64,000 nt of DNA from Trichobilharzia szidati (lineage: Eukaryota; Platyhelminthes; Trematoda; Strigeidida; Schistosomatidae), in assembly GCA_944472155.2 (NCBI GenBank), contig OX235273.1:82702793-82766792 (forward strand), given 5' to 3'. The notes beneath the pieces are model-generated. The model ran no database searches, was not told the origin of the DNA, and was given only the letters and a program-made list of their open reading frames with translations. The position numbers and the translations under genes are program-made. This document shows, in pieces, positions 35,305 through 48,039 of this stretch (positions are counted from its first letter, which is position 1; the number at the start of each line of letters is the position of its first letter).

Positions 35305-35505
35305 GTTTCATCCTGAGCTGACATCAGTTAGAGTATCATTAAAAAACCAGGGAGTACTGGACAGCTGTTTCGTTGTAGCTTCCGACTCTTCATTGCACGC
35401 ACACTTTGGGATTTGTATCCAGGACCTTCAGGTTACAAGGTAAACTAGCTCGTAGACAATTAAGCCACTGGGATCCAACCCAGCCCTTCAGTACTCACGG
35501 GTTTT
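35305..35505 (-). mobile_element. SMalpha-like SINE with hammerhead remnant
   Basis: Reading the minus strand from 35505: an A-box-like agtggcttaattgtc (about 35470), a B-box-like ggtcctggatacaaatccc (35426-35408), then a degenerate hammerhead core caatgaagag ... cgaaac-agctgtc. Pol III boxes followed by a hammerhead are the hallmark of schistosome SMalpha elements. The first core box is mutated from ctgatgag, so cleavage is unlikely. Only its first ~35 bp remain in the right arm (38135-38171), where the match stops abruptly. Confidence 0.55.
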
Positions 35506-35717
35506 ACAATTGTTATCTAATTGATGTCAGCTCATGATGAAACTCTACAAAGAATTCTTCATTTATTGAGAGATGACGATCTCTGCTTGTTGGTGTAAAA
35601 TCAACAATTGTACGATGTAGATCACAATAATAACCTTTAATAATATTGTCAATTCATCTAAGCCGGTAAATGAACGAAATAAATATAGACGATATGTCTA
35701 GCGTTTGTTGGTAATGT

Positions 35718-36600
35718 ATGTTGGTAATGCTTCAACACCGCATCTCCACTTCATTCTTTCCTCCAAAGTCTTATTTGTGTGGCTCCATGTCTTACCATAA
35801 GCTGCCATCTGATTCTCTCTTGACCTCCCCATGTCACTCTCCGACTCACTTCCAACCTGTTATTTCCCATTCATCTTCCTTTCGAGGGCCTGGTGTGAAA
35901 TGGCACTCAGCGGTCGTCCCAGAGTTTGTCCGATGCATCTACATTTTCTTCAGCATGTTTGTTGGCCAACAGCTTCTTGGTTGGTTCCTTCTCAGAGTTC
36001 ACAGTTACTTATCCTTTATGATCGGACATCTGATGATCTATATGAAGCGAGGGCTTCTGTCGATGTCTCTTGACCCCATCAGGAATTCGTTTCGTGACGT
36101 TCAAAGTTTCTGAAATAAATAAAAGAAGCGAATTAACACTGGGGTTGAAAATCCAGATCTTGCTCCTTATTCCGAGTGCAGTAGATTTCCACACCAATTT
36201 CCGACTAATGAATGTCAGTCTACATTTATCGATCCTGCCTTCGACACCCTCATCAGTGCCGTCTGTTGTTGAAACGATGCTGCCTAGATAAGTGAAGGAA
36301 GTGACGTCTTTCGAACTTCTTCCGTCGATAGTGATTGGTGCTTATTGTTGTCGGTTGATTATCTTTATCACCTCCAATTTCTCTATGTCCAGTTTTGATG
36401 CTCCTTCCACCAACTTTTTGGTTTCCACTGGTGTATTTCTGGAAACATTGTTTAAAAGTAAAGATTCACTAGTAGAAGTCCATTCGCCTTGATCATTCTT
36501 CCATAGTTTCAAATCGTTGGCATTTGATATTTGTGGCGGTTGGAAGAAAGCCTTGGTCCTAGGTTTCAGGCTAGCTGGCACCCGTCAACAAAGTCTATCT
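35718..36600 (-). mobile_element. RTE-clade relic on left side of palindrome centre
   Basis: On the minus strand: VTSFTYLGSIVSTT, DGTDE, then LVWKSTALGIRSKIWIFNPSVNSLLLFISET, clearly the RTE C-terminal region (compare the element at 57.0 kb), with stops. The 3' end, from 35870 to 35718, matches the RTE relic on the other side of the centre, including a gaagtggagatgcggtg stretch. Confidence 0.8.
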
Positions 36601-37439
36601 GCAATCGTGAAGGAACTCATGTCCCTTCTGAGATCCTAGGTGATAGTGAGCCACCTAGAATGAAGGCCGCATTGCGAACGTGACTGATAGAATCCAATCT
36701 GCCCCAAATAGGGGACCAGACACGTGACACTAGTTACTAACTAGTATCCAGTCAATAGTTTCGGTTCACAGGAAATAATTTTTCATCACCGGATATAGTT
36801 CGTATGAATTCGCCTCAGAATCTGTCTTCATTGGTGTACTCGTAACCACCTCTTATTGCATATTCAGGACATCTGTTCCCTCGTTCATCGACCGACGATA
36901 ATGAATAGAGCCTGAGAACATGAATTGTGCACTTCTATTTATATTGAAGCGATTGTTGGCTTCAGCTTGAGCGCTTCAATCTTCATTTTGCAAGTATAAG
37001 AAATTTTCCAGTTTCTAATCACTATTATTTTTGATGTCACTAAGATGAAGTTTTGAAATAATTGTGACTATTTTTGGTTTCCGTACTTAATTTTTTCTGA
37101 GTAACAATGAACTTGTCATGATCTGTTTTCATTGTCCAAAGTAATACTTCGTTAACATGGTGAAATGGACGAAACTCCCACTATCAAATATAAGGTTATC
37201 CGATATGATTTCGTTGAAAATAAGAAATCATAACATTTTGAGTAAACGTCCATCCGGAGCTTCACATCGGATTTTGATTGTGATAATATCCCTGATGATG
37301 CTCAAATACGACTGTTGAGGGAAATATCAGAAGTCCATAATCCAAGTGGAAACCAACAGATTAACTGAACAGTCAGAATATACAGACTTTCAAGTGGACA
37401 CAGAGGTCAGGGGTAATGAAGATAACCAACCGAAAACAT
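36601..37439. other. Central spacer of the giant palindrome
   Basis: About 0.84 kb lies between the innermost homologous RTE remains. It has no self-complementarity or coding signature that I can see. The geometric axis is near 36821 from the innermost matching segment and 37082 from the core arms. Confidence 0.6.
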
Positions 37440-37915
37440 GACGCACTAGTCACCACCTATGAGAGGAATGTAGACAAAGTCATCTCCTTCACTTACCTGA
37501 ACTGAACAGTGTCAGTTCAACCAAAGGGCACATGGCGGATGTTGGCGAGACTAAGTATGGTCGAAACGAGAAAGCAAGACATGTGTTTATTGCTTTCATA
37601 TCAGTGTGGAGGTCAACAACACTCAGCACACGGGACAGCATTCATTATCAAAAATGACCGCATGTCATTCAATCTCATATTACACAAACAGTCAATTTTA
37701 TCTAGTTTATTACATTCCCTCACTTAACTGCAATTAGGACTTCACCCGCTATTGCATGAAAATATTCACTAATTTCTTACTGAAGAGCATGAAGACGAAT
37801 TTATTGGAAATATCTGTTCACACATATAGTTAGATATGGAGCCAGTCAAAGAAGATTTGTAGGAAAGAATGAAGTGGAGATGCGGTGTTGAAGCATTACC
37901 AACATACATTACCGA
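37440..37915 (+). mobile_element. RTE-clade relic on right side of palindrome centre
   Basis: Reads NVDKVISFTYL, then after a frame shift KARHVFIAFISVWRSTTL, matching FFTYLGSI and KARQAFITFKSVWRSTAL of the RTE at 57 kb. It ends with the same 3' terminus as the left-side relic. The interior is much more diverged from the left relic than the 3' end is. Confidence 0.75.
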
Positions 37916-38370
37916 CAAACACTGTAAATATCGTTTATATTTATTTTGTTCATTTATCACTATATGAACATTTTACTGGCTTAGATGAATTGACAATTTT
38001 AATAAAGGTTATTATTGTGATCTACATCGTACAATTGTTGATTTTACACCAACAAGCAGAGATCGTCATCTCTCAATAAATGAAGAATTCTTTGTAGAGT
38101 TTCATCATGAGCTCACACCAGTTAGAGAACCATTGGAAAACCCGTGAGTACGGAAGGGCTGAGTTGGTTCCCAGTGTTCGCACAAATATACATTTTTAAA
38201 AATATTCAGAGGGAATTTCGGAATTATGCAAAGTAAATATCTTTTCAAACAAGTCAGTCATACGTATATTGTAAATATATTTTGTTATTAATGAAGCATG
38301 CTTATATATGCCATGATTTATGGAGGATCTTGTAATAATATAGCTACAACAAACAAAACCACAGTTATCA

Positions 38371-38416
38371 CCAATCAGAAATTTCATCATCATGAGCATG
38401 TCAATATATATAAAAG
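38371..38416 (+). promoter_or_regulatory. Gene C core promoter (CCAAT and TATA box)
   Basis: CCAATCAG at 38371-38378 and TATATAAAAG at 38407-38416 precede the ATG (38480) by 109 and 73 nt, leaving room for a 5' UTR of about 40 nt. The same arrangement lies upstream of gene B. No counterpart exists in the left arm. Confidence 0.7.
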
Positions 38417-38479
38417 TGTGTATATTTAAATAGAAAGACATCGTCGACGATTTTGATTCTCCTTATAATATTCACTGCA

Positions 38480-38677
38480 ATGAACCTGATCATATTTCTC
38501 ATCTGTTTATATCCAGTTAGTGCTGAGATTATCAAAATACCATTGCACCCAGTGACTGGAATTAGTTCAATGCTAAATCCGTATCGAAAACTGTTCAGGC
38601 TATTACAAAGAAGCTGGGCAAATTTACTGAATGGCGGAGCTACACCAACATCAGAACACCTGTACAATTATCAAAAT
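38480..38677 (+). CDS. Gene C exon 1 (signal peptide and propeptide)
   Basis: 198 bp from ATG to donor gtaagt; hydrophobic leader ending near VSA, then [12 protein letters not shown] and a basic stretch. Ends in phase 0. The only exon without a mirror partner. Confidence 0.92.
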
Positions 38678-41600
38678 GTAAGTGTGACAGGTTAAATGTC
38701 ACTTTTCATACATTTGGTTTCCTTGATAAATTTCGATAAAGAATGTAGGAGAGACGAGATTCGTAGTATGAAATTATGTCATCATTCTACTTCACAGGTA
38801 TTTATTAGCAGAAATCTCTCTGAAATCGCAGTGTTGATGAATAATGACAATAACAAGAACTTCACTGTTTGAATGGTAGTAGAGAAAACATCCTAAAATC
38901 AACGCATCCTACAAATGTAAGCATTTTAATTGGCTTTAGTTTAAGTTACCATCAGTTTATACGCTTTCAAAATAGAAAAGAAGGTGGTTCGGGGGTGGGG
39001 AAGAAGATAGAAAGCAGAAAATTCTAATATGCAGTGTTGGCTTGTAGGTCTAAATAGTAACTTAAGAAGATAATAGTTCATAAAATTGGAAACTTGATCA
39101 GTGAGCTGAAACCACTAGAACGAATGACTAATCAAAGCAATCAGAATGCAGTAAGCGAGAGAGTGACAGGTCGATTACACTCTCTTTTTTCTGTTTGCTT
39201 AAAACTGATTGCAAACGCTTGATGCAATCGCTTCAGCAAATCGTACTAAATTTGTTGTCCTTTCTATGCTTATTATTATGAAGGATTTGGAAATTTGGAC
39301 GGAATGAACCGAATCCACAAGGCGTCTGATGATCGAACCTCTGAATACTTGCCTTAGTCAAGGCAAACGTCTGTTAGAATAATCTCTAAAAACCTTATAG
39401 AAATCGAGTTTGGATTGGCTTACGGTGCTGAATAGCGATAGCAGCTTAGCTGCCCGAAGGATGCATTTTCATTCCCCCTTCCCTTCTCTTGTCAATCATT
39501 TGTGATACTGCTTCTCCTCTGAACGGGAGACAAATGAACACTCTCTTCTCCCAACAGTTGGATGTTTCGTTTCCTCACCCCTCCCTTTGCCGTACTTTTG
39601 GATACATCCACAAAGCAATCTAGTAAATTGGATAGTGTTCAGTGGAATGTAGACGATGAAATACTGGACATTTATAGTTAGTGTGCTTCTAAGCACCAAA
39701 TGTGATATGACACTACACTTTTGTAAGATAGTGAATGTCCCAATGAATATTTATGAAGAGCAGTTACAGTCTCGTTTACCGCGTTAGACGATAGTCACTG
39801 TAACTAAAAGCGTATTGGATGTAATGGTGGAGCTGTGGTACATTTTGAGTGACCGACTATTTTATGAAAAATAATTGGATAGAACGAATTTAGCTTCTCT
39901 CACTTTATCCACGAATGACAGAACGACTCCAACTTCCTCTCAACCCCTTTCATTTCGCAAATATTTGCCTTTTTCTAATGGGCACGATGATATTTAGTCA
40001 CGTTATAATCATAATGTTCTTTTAAGATTCAGTACTACGGAGAAGTGCTTGTAGGAACTCCACCACAAACGTTTCGTGTACTCTTCGACACAGGATCAAC
40101 CGACACCTGGTTTCCATCAAGAAAATGTTGGTTTCTGGACATTCCCTGTTGGTTCATTCGATTTTATGACAGTTCGAAGTCATCTACTTATCAGCGGAAT
40201 GGCACAAGTTTTGAAGTCGATTATATGGACAGTACTTTCTATGGATTTTGGAGCATGGATACAATACAGGTAATGTGTTCGTATGATTCGAAGCGACAGT
40301 GATTTTAGATAAACTCTTTAGTTATTCGCAATCAGGCGTTTGCAGAAGTCACTGATATATTTTCCACCAGTTTCTTTGGCAGTAAATATGATGGAACAAT
40401 TGGTATGTCATGTGAAAAGTTATCCGAATACGGGAATATTCCTGTCTTTCCAAATATACTCGCTCAAGGAGTGAAGATGGATCCAATATTTTCATTCTAT
40501 TTGAACGGGTATGTATACATGTGGAGTATAATTAGTTGTATGGAAGTAATTATATATTGTTATGAAAATGATTTATTTACACTTTTACCACTTATCTCAC
40601 GAGAACGTGGCTGGTCCGAGAGAATATACGAGATCCAAATGAAACTGATAATTCTCAGTAGCAGTATTCGAACTCCATCAACATGTGATGAATCTAAACT
40701 AACATGCTTAACTAGTTCATTGCAACTTAATTTCACTGTACATATTCACGCAGGAATTACATTCGTAGTGCATGACTATTTATCAGATCTCAAGAACTCT
40801 ATTTCAAATGCATGGATAATCTTTCCTTGGGTGGATATTTCATTTTTATGCAAACATCCAGTTTGATATACCATTTCACTTGACATACTGTACATACCAA
40901 GTGAAATCCAAATTAAGGAAAGTTGACCAGTTCTGGTGTTCTATGGAGTGTCAAAGCCCATTTACGACTTCTGGTTTCAAAATAGTTAGTTGCCTTGTTA
41001 CATCAGAAGAAGAGAGGACCTTTTGTATCTCCAATGTGATGTACTGAGTTTACGTGAGGATACATTCTCGTCTGTCGTTAGTTTCCACCTGGCCTGCGAA
41101 TACGGATAGAATGTTGAAGTCAAATACAAGGCGAACAATTATCAATCTTATCGGCCAATCTACTTTGTATGTTAACTCCAATGTGTCATGAGGATAGCCC
41201 ACATCACCATGATCACTTTTATTCATTGATTAATACGAATATCAATTTAGTACTCGATGCGTCCTAAATCAATTTCATTTGTACATTGCATAGGAAAGAT
41301 GGTGCTGTTGTCGGTGGAGAGATGGTACTCGGTGGTGTCAACACTGAGTATTTTACCGGAGATTTTGAAGTCTTACCCGTCCTTCTCGAAAATAAATGGG
41401 CTGTTGGAATGAAAAGGTAGTTAATTAGTGTCCTGTTCAATTTGAATGAATGTGTTCTGTTGTTAATGTGCGTAAATTCTGGTAGGTCGAAAGGGGATGA
41501 AGATTTCGGCAAAGAATTTCTTCAGGTAATTGCATTTTGTAGCTGTACAACCAAGTATTCAATTGGGTCTAGATGAGAAACAAGAAATCTATTCACGAGT

Positions 41601-44600
41601 AAAGAAACAGATCTATTCAGAGAAGAATATGTTCCTTCAACTACTATGTCATCTTTGTTTTCTTCATTTTCGCAAAGCGAAAATTTCCCCTGTTTCGCCT
41701 ACTGGCGATATGCACCTGTTTCGTATGACAAACGGAAATATGAACATTTAATTCACTCATACTGGCATAAAATGTTGATGGTAAACAATATTAATGTGGG
41801 ATAGTGTAGTCTTACGAGGAGCTGTTGAAAGAACTTGTCTGCCTAAACTATGTACTCTAATTTCAGGCTAATTAACAAAGTAGTTGTCTTCTTCTAACTG
41901 ATGTGTGTGTGCTGAATACCCCACAAGCGATGGGGCATGCCATATAATACTCATGGTTGCGATGAGCAGTTTTACACAACTCATATCAATCAGCCAGTAG
42001 TGCCTGCCCGCCAGCCAGATCGAGGTGGGATGAACGACGGAAGGCTTTTTCTCTCGATTGTGAATTCGCTCATCAGTGGTACATCCGACCCGACTCAACT
42101 TAGAGAGATGAACCAGTTCAATACATCCCTTTTATGGTTAGGTACTCGGGCGAACTCGTGATACCGTAAATCGAATTCACAATTTGAAAATTGCAAAGTA
42201 ATTCGCAAATTGTGAATTTGATTTATGAGTAAAGCACCAGCGATTTGGATTTCGATAATGTTAAGTTTCCACAGATTACTTCTGTAATGGAAACCATGAA
42301 TTCGCAAAAGGTTATAACCATAAGATTAGCACAAATGAGTGGTCAATTAGGGTAATCCATGAGCATCGAATATATGGTATTGTGTTGTTGATCCGTCAGC
42401 CTTAATTATTACTCTTATTGCCATTATTCCCTTGGTTTCCGAGTGGCATGCAGCTTCAGAGGCATATTTACACTAAACTCTGTTCTCTGTGGTCTCATTT
42501 TTCTGGCTCTACGACTGACAATATTCTCCCCTTCTCTCTTCACGCGACTACTACCGTGTCGTCCTCAGACACACACTTAACTCGTCGCTCCAAATTCACC
42601 TTCCATTCAGTGGCCTGCCGTGTTGTGTTATGTAAAAGCGAAACATCTGCGTAGTCCAGATTTTCTGGTCTCTTTTCATTGGTAAGGCGTTTGCTTGTGT
42701 TCTCATTGGTTATCACAAATATCATCGGTGATAGTAGGCAGTCTTGTCTCACTTCTGTCTTCAATCCAGAAGCTTCTCTCAGTTCTCTGTTGTGGATCAC
42801 TTGACACGCGGCATTGTCATATAGCTGCTGAATAGGGTTGACGACAGTTTGCCCTTCAAAAGACGAAGATGATTAGAGGTTAGACTATCATTCTGTGCTG
42901 TTTTCGATGATCATACATAGCGCAGGAATTTTATTTGAATTTGATTTGCTTTATCTGGATTCAGCTCGTTATGGGTAGATTATGGCATGCAAACTATCTC
43001 ACAGTGTTTCTGGAATGATTCGGAATTTGACAACTCAGCCCTCCTCCCAATCTATATGTAACTTTCTTCTTCTGCAAACCTTCTGCAATAGTGGCATCGC
43101 CATACATTCTGATGTCTGTGGATCCGTTCTCAGTGCTACTGTGCGCTCCTGCTGCCTTATCTACTGGCTGTTAGAAGCTCTAAGTTACTCAATGCTTCTG
43201 ATTTCATTGGAAGACTGGTGTTCACCACGAATGATGCGGCTTTTGATGGTAATTCTCGACGCGTTGCAAGTGACGGCCAACTCGATAGCCCTCTGAATGT
43301 GACTGGCTCACGGTTTCCTTTAATTCTTCCTTTTAACGATCAAGCTGCCCACATTAACTTCCATTGGTTTCATCTGTGTTGATAGCTACCTTGGTAGCCA
43401 GGCTCCTTCCTATCTGATATATTTATCTCAGACCCATATTTATAATAACCAGTGTTTCAATAGGTATCTAGAATGATAATTGATCACAATTATCAATATT
43501 ATCACCACTAACATTAGGTTTTCAAATCACAGAGAAGGCAAAACTACTATTGTTATGATCAATAGTGTTATAACTATGATAGTAGTATCAATGTTGAATG
43601 AGGATATCTAATTGATATGTGGATAGCATTTCAATTATTGTTCTGATTATTGTTATCAGTAACCGTTCAAACAAAGTAAAGGTGTTTTGTTGGTGATACA
43701 GAATAACTGAATGCAATGAAAAGAAAAATATGCCTTAGTGCTTGAGCGAGAAGGAATTAATGAAGCGGACTTCATACTGATAGTCTGACCGATATTTGTG
43801 ATAGAATTCAATCACTAAATTCAAATGTTTGCAAACACCTTCAGCTTCAGGATAAATGGAGTAGACTACTGCAATACAAGATGTATTAGTCTGATAGATA
43901 CCGGGACATCCTTGATACTGGGATCCAACGAAGTGGTGGATGAGATTAATTCCAGACTTGGCGCCACGGAGAGTGGGGATGGAGAGTATGTATTCGACTG
44001 CAGTAATATTGACAAGCTCCCTCCAATTGAGATTGTCTTCACGAGAAGGAAATATGTGCTTGAGGCGAAGGATTACATAGTCAAGGTAAGCACGAGTATC
44101 CAGTTCAATTCTGTGGCGTTTTGTGAATGTGACACGCAAATGCAAACTCTTACTCCATGTATGAGAATCCAACGCATTTAAAATCCTCATAAGTGCAATG
44201 AATTTTGTTGTTTGCAGTAATGTATGAATGCGAATTCCTCATTGTCCATTTAGTTTTATTCTGATGTGATTTTGTGCTGATTGAGTCCTAGTCATTCGCT
44301 ACAATTTTTCTACGTTGGGTTAACAACGTCGTTTGATGGTTTCTCAGCACTAGTAATAACCGCTTTCGAAATGATATGTGCACTCACTCACTATCATCGT
44401 CTCCGAATTACTGACTGCCCGCACGGATATTGACTGTGCTTATACAACCCACATTAAGACAGTAGATCCGTGTTCTGTGGGAGATGAACAGCTTTCTTCG
44501 CATTGTTTATGCATGATAAAATGGAAATTATCTAAAGTAGCATATTCGCTTCTTCACTCCATTTTCGGACTTATTCCTGTTCTGGATTGCTTTTCTGTCC

Positions 44601-45292
44601 AACAACATCAAACATGATCTTCTATTGATATTGCTGCAACATAAGGTCACTTAGCATGCTTCCGAGATCAGGACCACTAGAACGTGTGGTCTTGACTTTG
44701 AATGTGCCAACAGGTTCACTCTAACGCAGTCATTTATTTCATCTATCTATGCCGACTGTAAATTATCACAGTTTTCAACCTCTTATCAACTCCAGATTCA
44801 GCTATATGATGTACGGTCAAACAATCTTGACCAGGTGTTAGGTCTTCGACTATTCTTCACAATTGCATACAAATGTTTCACTCCCATTCTGACGCTGTTT
44901 GGATGTATGTAATCATCTAATTCAATTGACATATTTCTGTTAAACTTGAAGTATTAAAATACAGCTTATATCTTTGGCTGTGTCGATGTAACTGATAATT
45001 CCGTAGTTTCTAAAACGATTTAATTAATTGACGAGGTAGATTCAGCTTGTGACACATTGAATCTGATTTTTCATTTCATGATTTCGAAGTGGAAACAGTG
45101 CATACAAGATATTTTATTTTTCGGTTTCAGGATTCCAACCTGTTCTTCACACAATGCGTGTCACCCATCGCGAGTAATGACAACATACATCCAGGATTTT
45201 GGGTTCTTGGCGATGTATTCATGAAGAAGTTTTACACCGTATTCGATTTCGGTGAGAGGAAGATAAGATTGGCTGATGTTAACGATGGATGA
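38480..45292 (+). CDS. Aspartic protease gene C, complete, six exons
   Basis: A cathepsin D/pepsin-family endopeptidase of 388 residues. Exons: 38480-38677, 40027-40269, 40309-40508, 41294-41416, 43845-44085, 45131-45292. All introns are GT-AG and the joined frame has no stop. Signal peptide about 1-15, propeptide to about 66, first catalytic D87 (FDTGSTDTW), cysteine loop C100-C107, NGT glycosylation site at 124, flap Y132, second catalytic D273 (LIDTGTS), C-terminal LGDVFM and TVFDFGE. The flap after Y132 reads MDSTFYG in place of the glycine-rich sequence usual in this family, which may alter substrate choice. There is no C-terminal extension. Expected role: acid proteolysis in lysosome or gut. 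The reading frame is opened at ATG 38480, not at the in-frame TTG upstream, because gene B starts at the equivalent codon. Confidence 0.92.
40027..40269 (+). CDS. Gene C exon 2
   Basis: 243 bp; [31 protein letters not shown], then the unusual flap DYMDSTFYGFW. Donor gtaatg. Confidence 0.93.
40309..40508 (+). CDS. Gene C exon 3
   Basis: 200 bp after a 39-bp intron; [43 protein letters not shown]. Donor gtatgt. Phase 2 end. Confidence 0.92.
41294..41416 (+). CDS. Gene C exon 4
   Basis: 123 bp; GGEMVLGGVNTEYFTGDFEV, NKWAVGMK. Acceptor gcatag, donor gtagtt. Confidence 0.9.
42395..42865 (-). mobile_element. RTE reverse transcriptase fragment in intron 4 of gene C
   Basis: Mirror of 31300-31770 with only a few substitutions; same altered YADV site. 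Antisense to gene C, inherited with the arm. Confidence 0.8.
43845..44085 (+). CDS. Gene C exon 5
   Basis: 241 bp; [59 protein letters not shown]. Acceptor cttcag, donor gtaagc. Phase 0 end. Confidence 0.93.
45131..45292 (+). CDS. Gene C exon 6
   Basis: 162 bp after acceptor tttcag, ending [30 protein letters not shown]. Confidence 0.93.
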   Translation, partial: DSNLFFTQCVSPIASNDNIHPGFWVLGDVFMKKFYTVFDFGERKIRLADVNDG

Positions 45293-48035
45293 GGCTTGTT
45301 GTGTCGAAATCAGCCACTGCAGTTTGCAAAGTAATTTGAGGACTTCTTATTTGCACAAATGACTTCTCCTTCAAGATACTTTAGAAACTGGACAAATGTG
45401 GTAAATATATCTTTCAACCTAGTCTTTGATATGTGACATTGTAATGACTGTGAGGAGTAGCCTCGTTTAACTGCTTTGAATATTTGAAATCTAACTTTAC
45501 ACAAAGACCACTTCATGATAGAAATGAACATTGATTATTCTAGAATGATGATTGCAGTAATTAAGCCATTTAGTTGTTTAAATCAATTGCTGAGTATTTA
45601 GTTTGCTTATCGATAATTTACGAAGTTATAGATGGTATGCACTGAAATCTGCTGAAGTCATTCCAGTTTGGATGACTATTTTAACACATGAGAATTAATT
45701 AGCAGCATGCACAGTTCGGTCTTCGATTAGCGAAACGCAGGATTCCGTTGAGGTAATTCAAAGTACATGTCGTGCTGGTTGCGATTTCATGAGCTTCACT
45801 AATATTTGTGTTCTTGATATTCGAATGCAGTTCAAGCTGCTTCCTTATTCACTGTTTCCGACAAATTTCGAGACATTAGAAAGTACTCTGAGTATTCCCA
45901 TTTATGCTGTTTCAATGTTCCTTTTGTTTTCCAACAAAAACACATGCTCATAGTTTGAACAGAGTATGACACATCGAATGCACTAGACGATATCATCTGC
46001 GATATCTGCTAAGCATCTCGCTTTGTCGGGAGTCACTTTGCTTCCACATGCCATGTTTGCTTTCGTATTGTTCAACTGTGATAAATAACTGGAGTTGGAT
46101 TTCACTTCCCCTCGAGACACATATATGATATCTTCACATGGAGATCAGGCTGAAATGAGAAGTTTGAGAAGTAGTTTCCTGCAGATGTTTGTACTCTGCC
46201 ATGGTGGTCGAGTAGAAGTTAGTTACTGAGATTATTATCGCCGCCTGGATATGAAATGATTCTGTAATCGGGTTAAAGAGCCAATCGCAGCAAGGCGTTT
46301 CCGTAAACTTATGAGATATGAGATGATATTGGCCGATATAAATCATTGGAAGACATACCTGCATCTCTGGTATCTGTATTCAGTGGTAGAGTCCACTAAA
46401 TGGCGGGTATTTCCCTGATTCTACCACAAAGGAACAGTGTACGATCAACTTTATGTATCTGTCTCCCGTGCTCCGAATCCAAGCAACACTAGTGATGTTT
46501 CTTCCTCATGAACCAGATGAATAAATGAATGCTTGTGTCATGGGAAGTCACAAGATTGCAGCCATTCACACATTTTCATAATCACACAGTCTTGCTCATT
46601 CATCATCCGTCTTCATCTTGATGATTTTCTTCCAGATTTGACATTATTGTTCAGATTTGTGATCCTCTCATCTTGAAACTGTTATCATAGCAGGCACAAT
46701 GAGACAGGGAAACGTAGGTCTGAGTCTCATGAATTCACTATTCACAGCTGATAATAAAAGCGATGGGGTCTGAACATTATCCCGAATAGGCAAATAAGTC
46801 TCACACATCAAAATTCTGGTATTTCAGACACTGAGACATCCGACTAACATAATAATAATAACAGCTTCATTGAGTGCAAAATGTTCACACAATATTCAGA
46901 ATATGTAGCAAAGTATATCGCGTAATGTTTCCTCTCCGTGGAACATCTTCCAGCAAAATAGCAATCTAAGGTACAGCATGTGACACAGTGCTGGTCGATC
47001 TGAATAATAAAATAATCCCTCATGGTATTTTGCCGTCGTCACCGGAAGATACTGAGGAGTAAATTGAAAGCCAATTATAATTGTGCGTGAATGCATTCGG
47101 AAGCTCAGGGACATAAATGAATGTTTGAATTAAGGGGAAATATAGAAAATTGTATGCATTGTGTGGGATGAAAGTTCAGGTAGTTCAGCAATTCAAGCAG
47201 GTCGCTGTTCACACATTCAAATAAATCCTAATTTTCTAACATTCTAAATCTGTAAGATTTACTCCACTGATTTCAAGAGATTATTTGAATAGTCCCTGTA
47301 AATTGTTGGTGTAATGGTGCCATCCATCTCTGCAGTAAAGTATTCGAGGATGACGAAACATCTTGCAAATCATTGATGCATTTCTGAAATCCGCCAATAC
47401 GAAATCATTGATTGTAGTTCGGGAAATGTAAAAGATTAGGTCTTTCGAGAGATGTATAAATTATTTCTCAGAAACACACCAAATGTGGTCTATTTGCGTC
47501 TAAGTACATCTTTCAAGCAGGGTTGATAGGCTTATCGCGGATATCTTCATTTTCCCACGAAGTAAATCAATTAGTGACTATCTGCCACAATCATGTTTAG
47601 CTAAACATTGTCTCTGCCTGGCATTAATTTAGAGCATAACCAGAGGTGAAGGCATCACCTGGCGACCTGATGACTACTTTGATGGCGTTAATTGATGTCC
47701 TATGTAGCCATTGTTGTTATTGTTTATCTAATTATTAGTCACATATGCACTGAGGAAGGTAACCAGGAGAAATTGCATTTCTCTAGAATACACAGATAAT
47801 ATAACCTGTTTGAATTAGGATGCAAACAAATGCAGTCTTCTAGACACACTGAGTGCAAATATGAGAACTCGTGTTACGTAGTTCACTGCATTTAAGTGTA
47901 AAGTGGTGATACACGAAAAAGTAGGGAGTGGATTCATCAAACCTATATAGGTATGACATTCTTTTCTGTTTCGTTTTACTTCCCTATACACTTACGAATA
48001 CGAATCTCGGACATTTGGCTCCATCTGCAAGTCAC
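45293..48035. other. Right arm downstream of gene C, no gene recognised
   Basis: Mirror of 26.45-28.87 kb. 47.72-48.0 kb has no left-arm counterpart. I see no obvious AATAAA within the first 300 nt after the gene C stop. Confidence 0.5.
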
Positions 48036-48039
48036 TACT

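Larger units (their letters stand above)
16220..36600. repeat. Left arm of the giant palindrome
   Basis: This stretch matches 37440-55750 in reverse complement. The mirror sum (left + right coordinate) is about 71970 near 16.3 kb, 73040 at 20 kb, 73570 at 23.5 kb, 74165 from 27.8 to 34.48 kb, 74433 at 34.9 kb and 73642 at 35.5 kb. Changes in the sum mark arm-specific insertions and deletions. Identity is very high at 27.8-35.0 kb and about 90% outside. It contains C-prime, a decayed exon 5 and several retroelement remains. Confidence 0.93.

Noticed and set aside
35305..35340. A second hammerhead in the actgatgtcagctcaggatgaaac stretch
   Set aside because: It resembles CTGATG...GAAAC, but stem I and III partners are not evident and related copies (17.7, 38.1 kb) do not keep the core.
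38453..38479. Upstream TTG as an alternative start of gene C
   Set aside because: Eukaryotic initiation at TTG is unlikely and gene B starts at the ATG equivalent to 38480 with the same leader.
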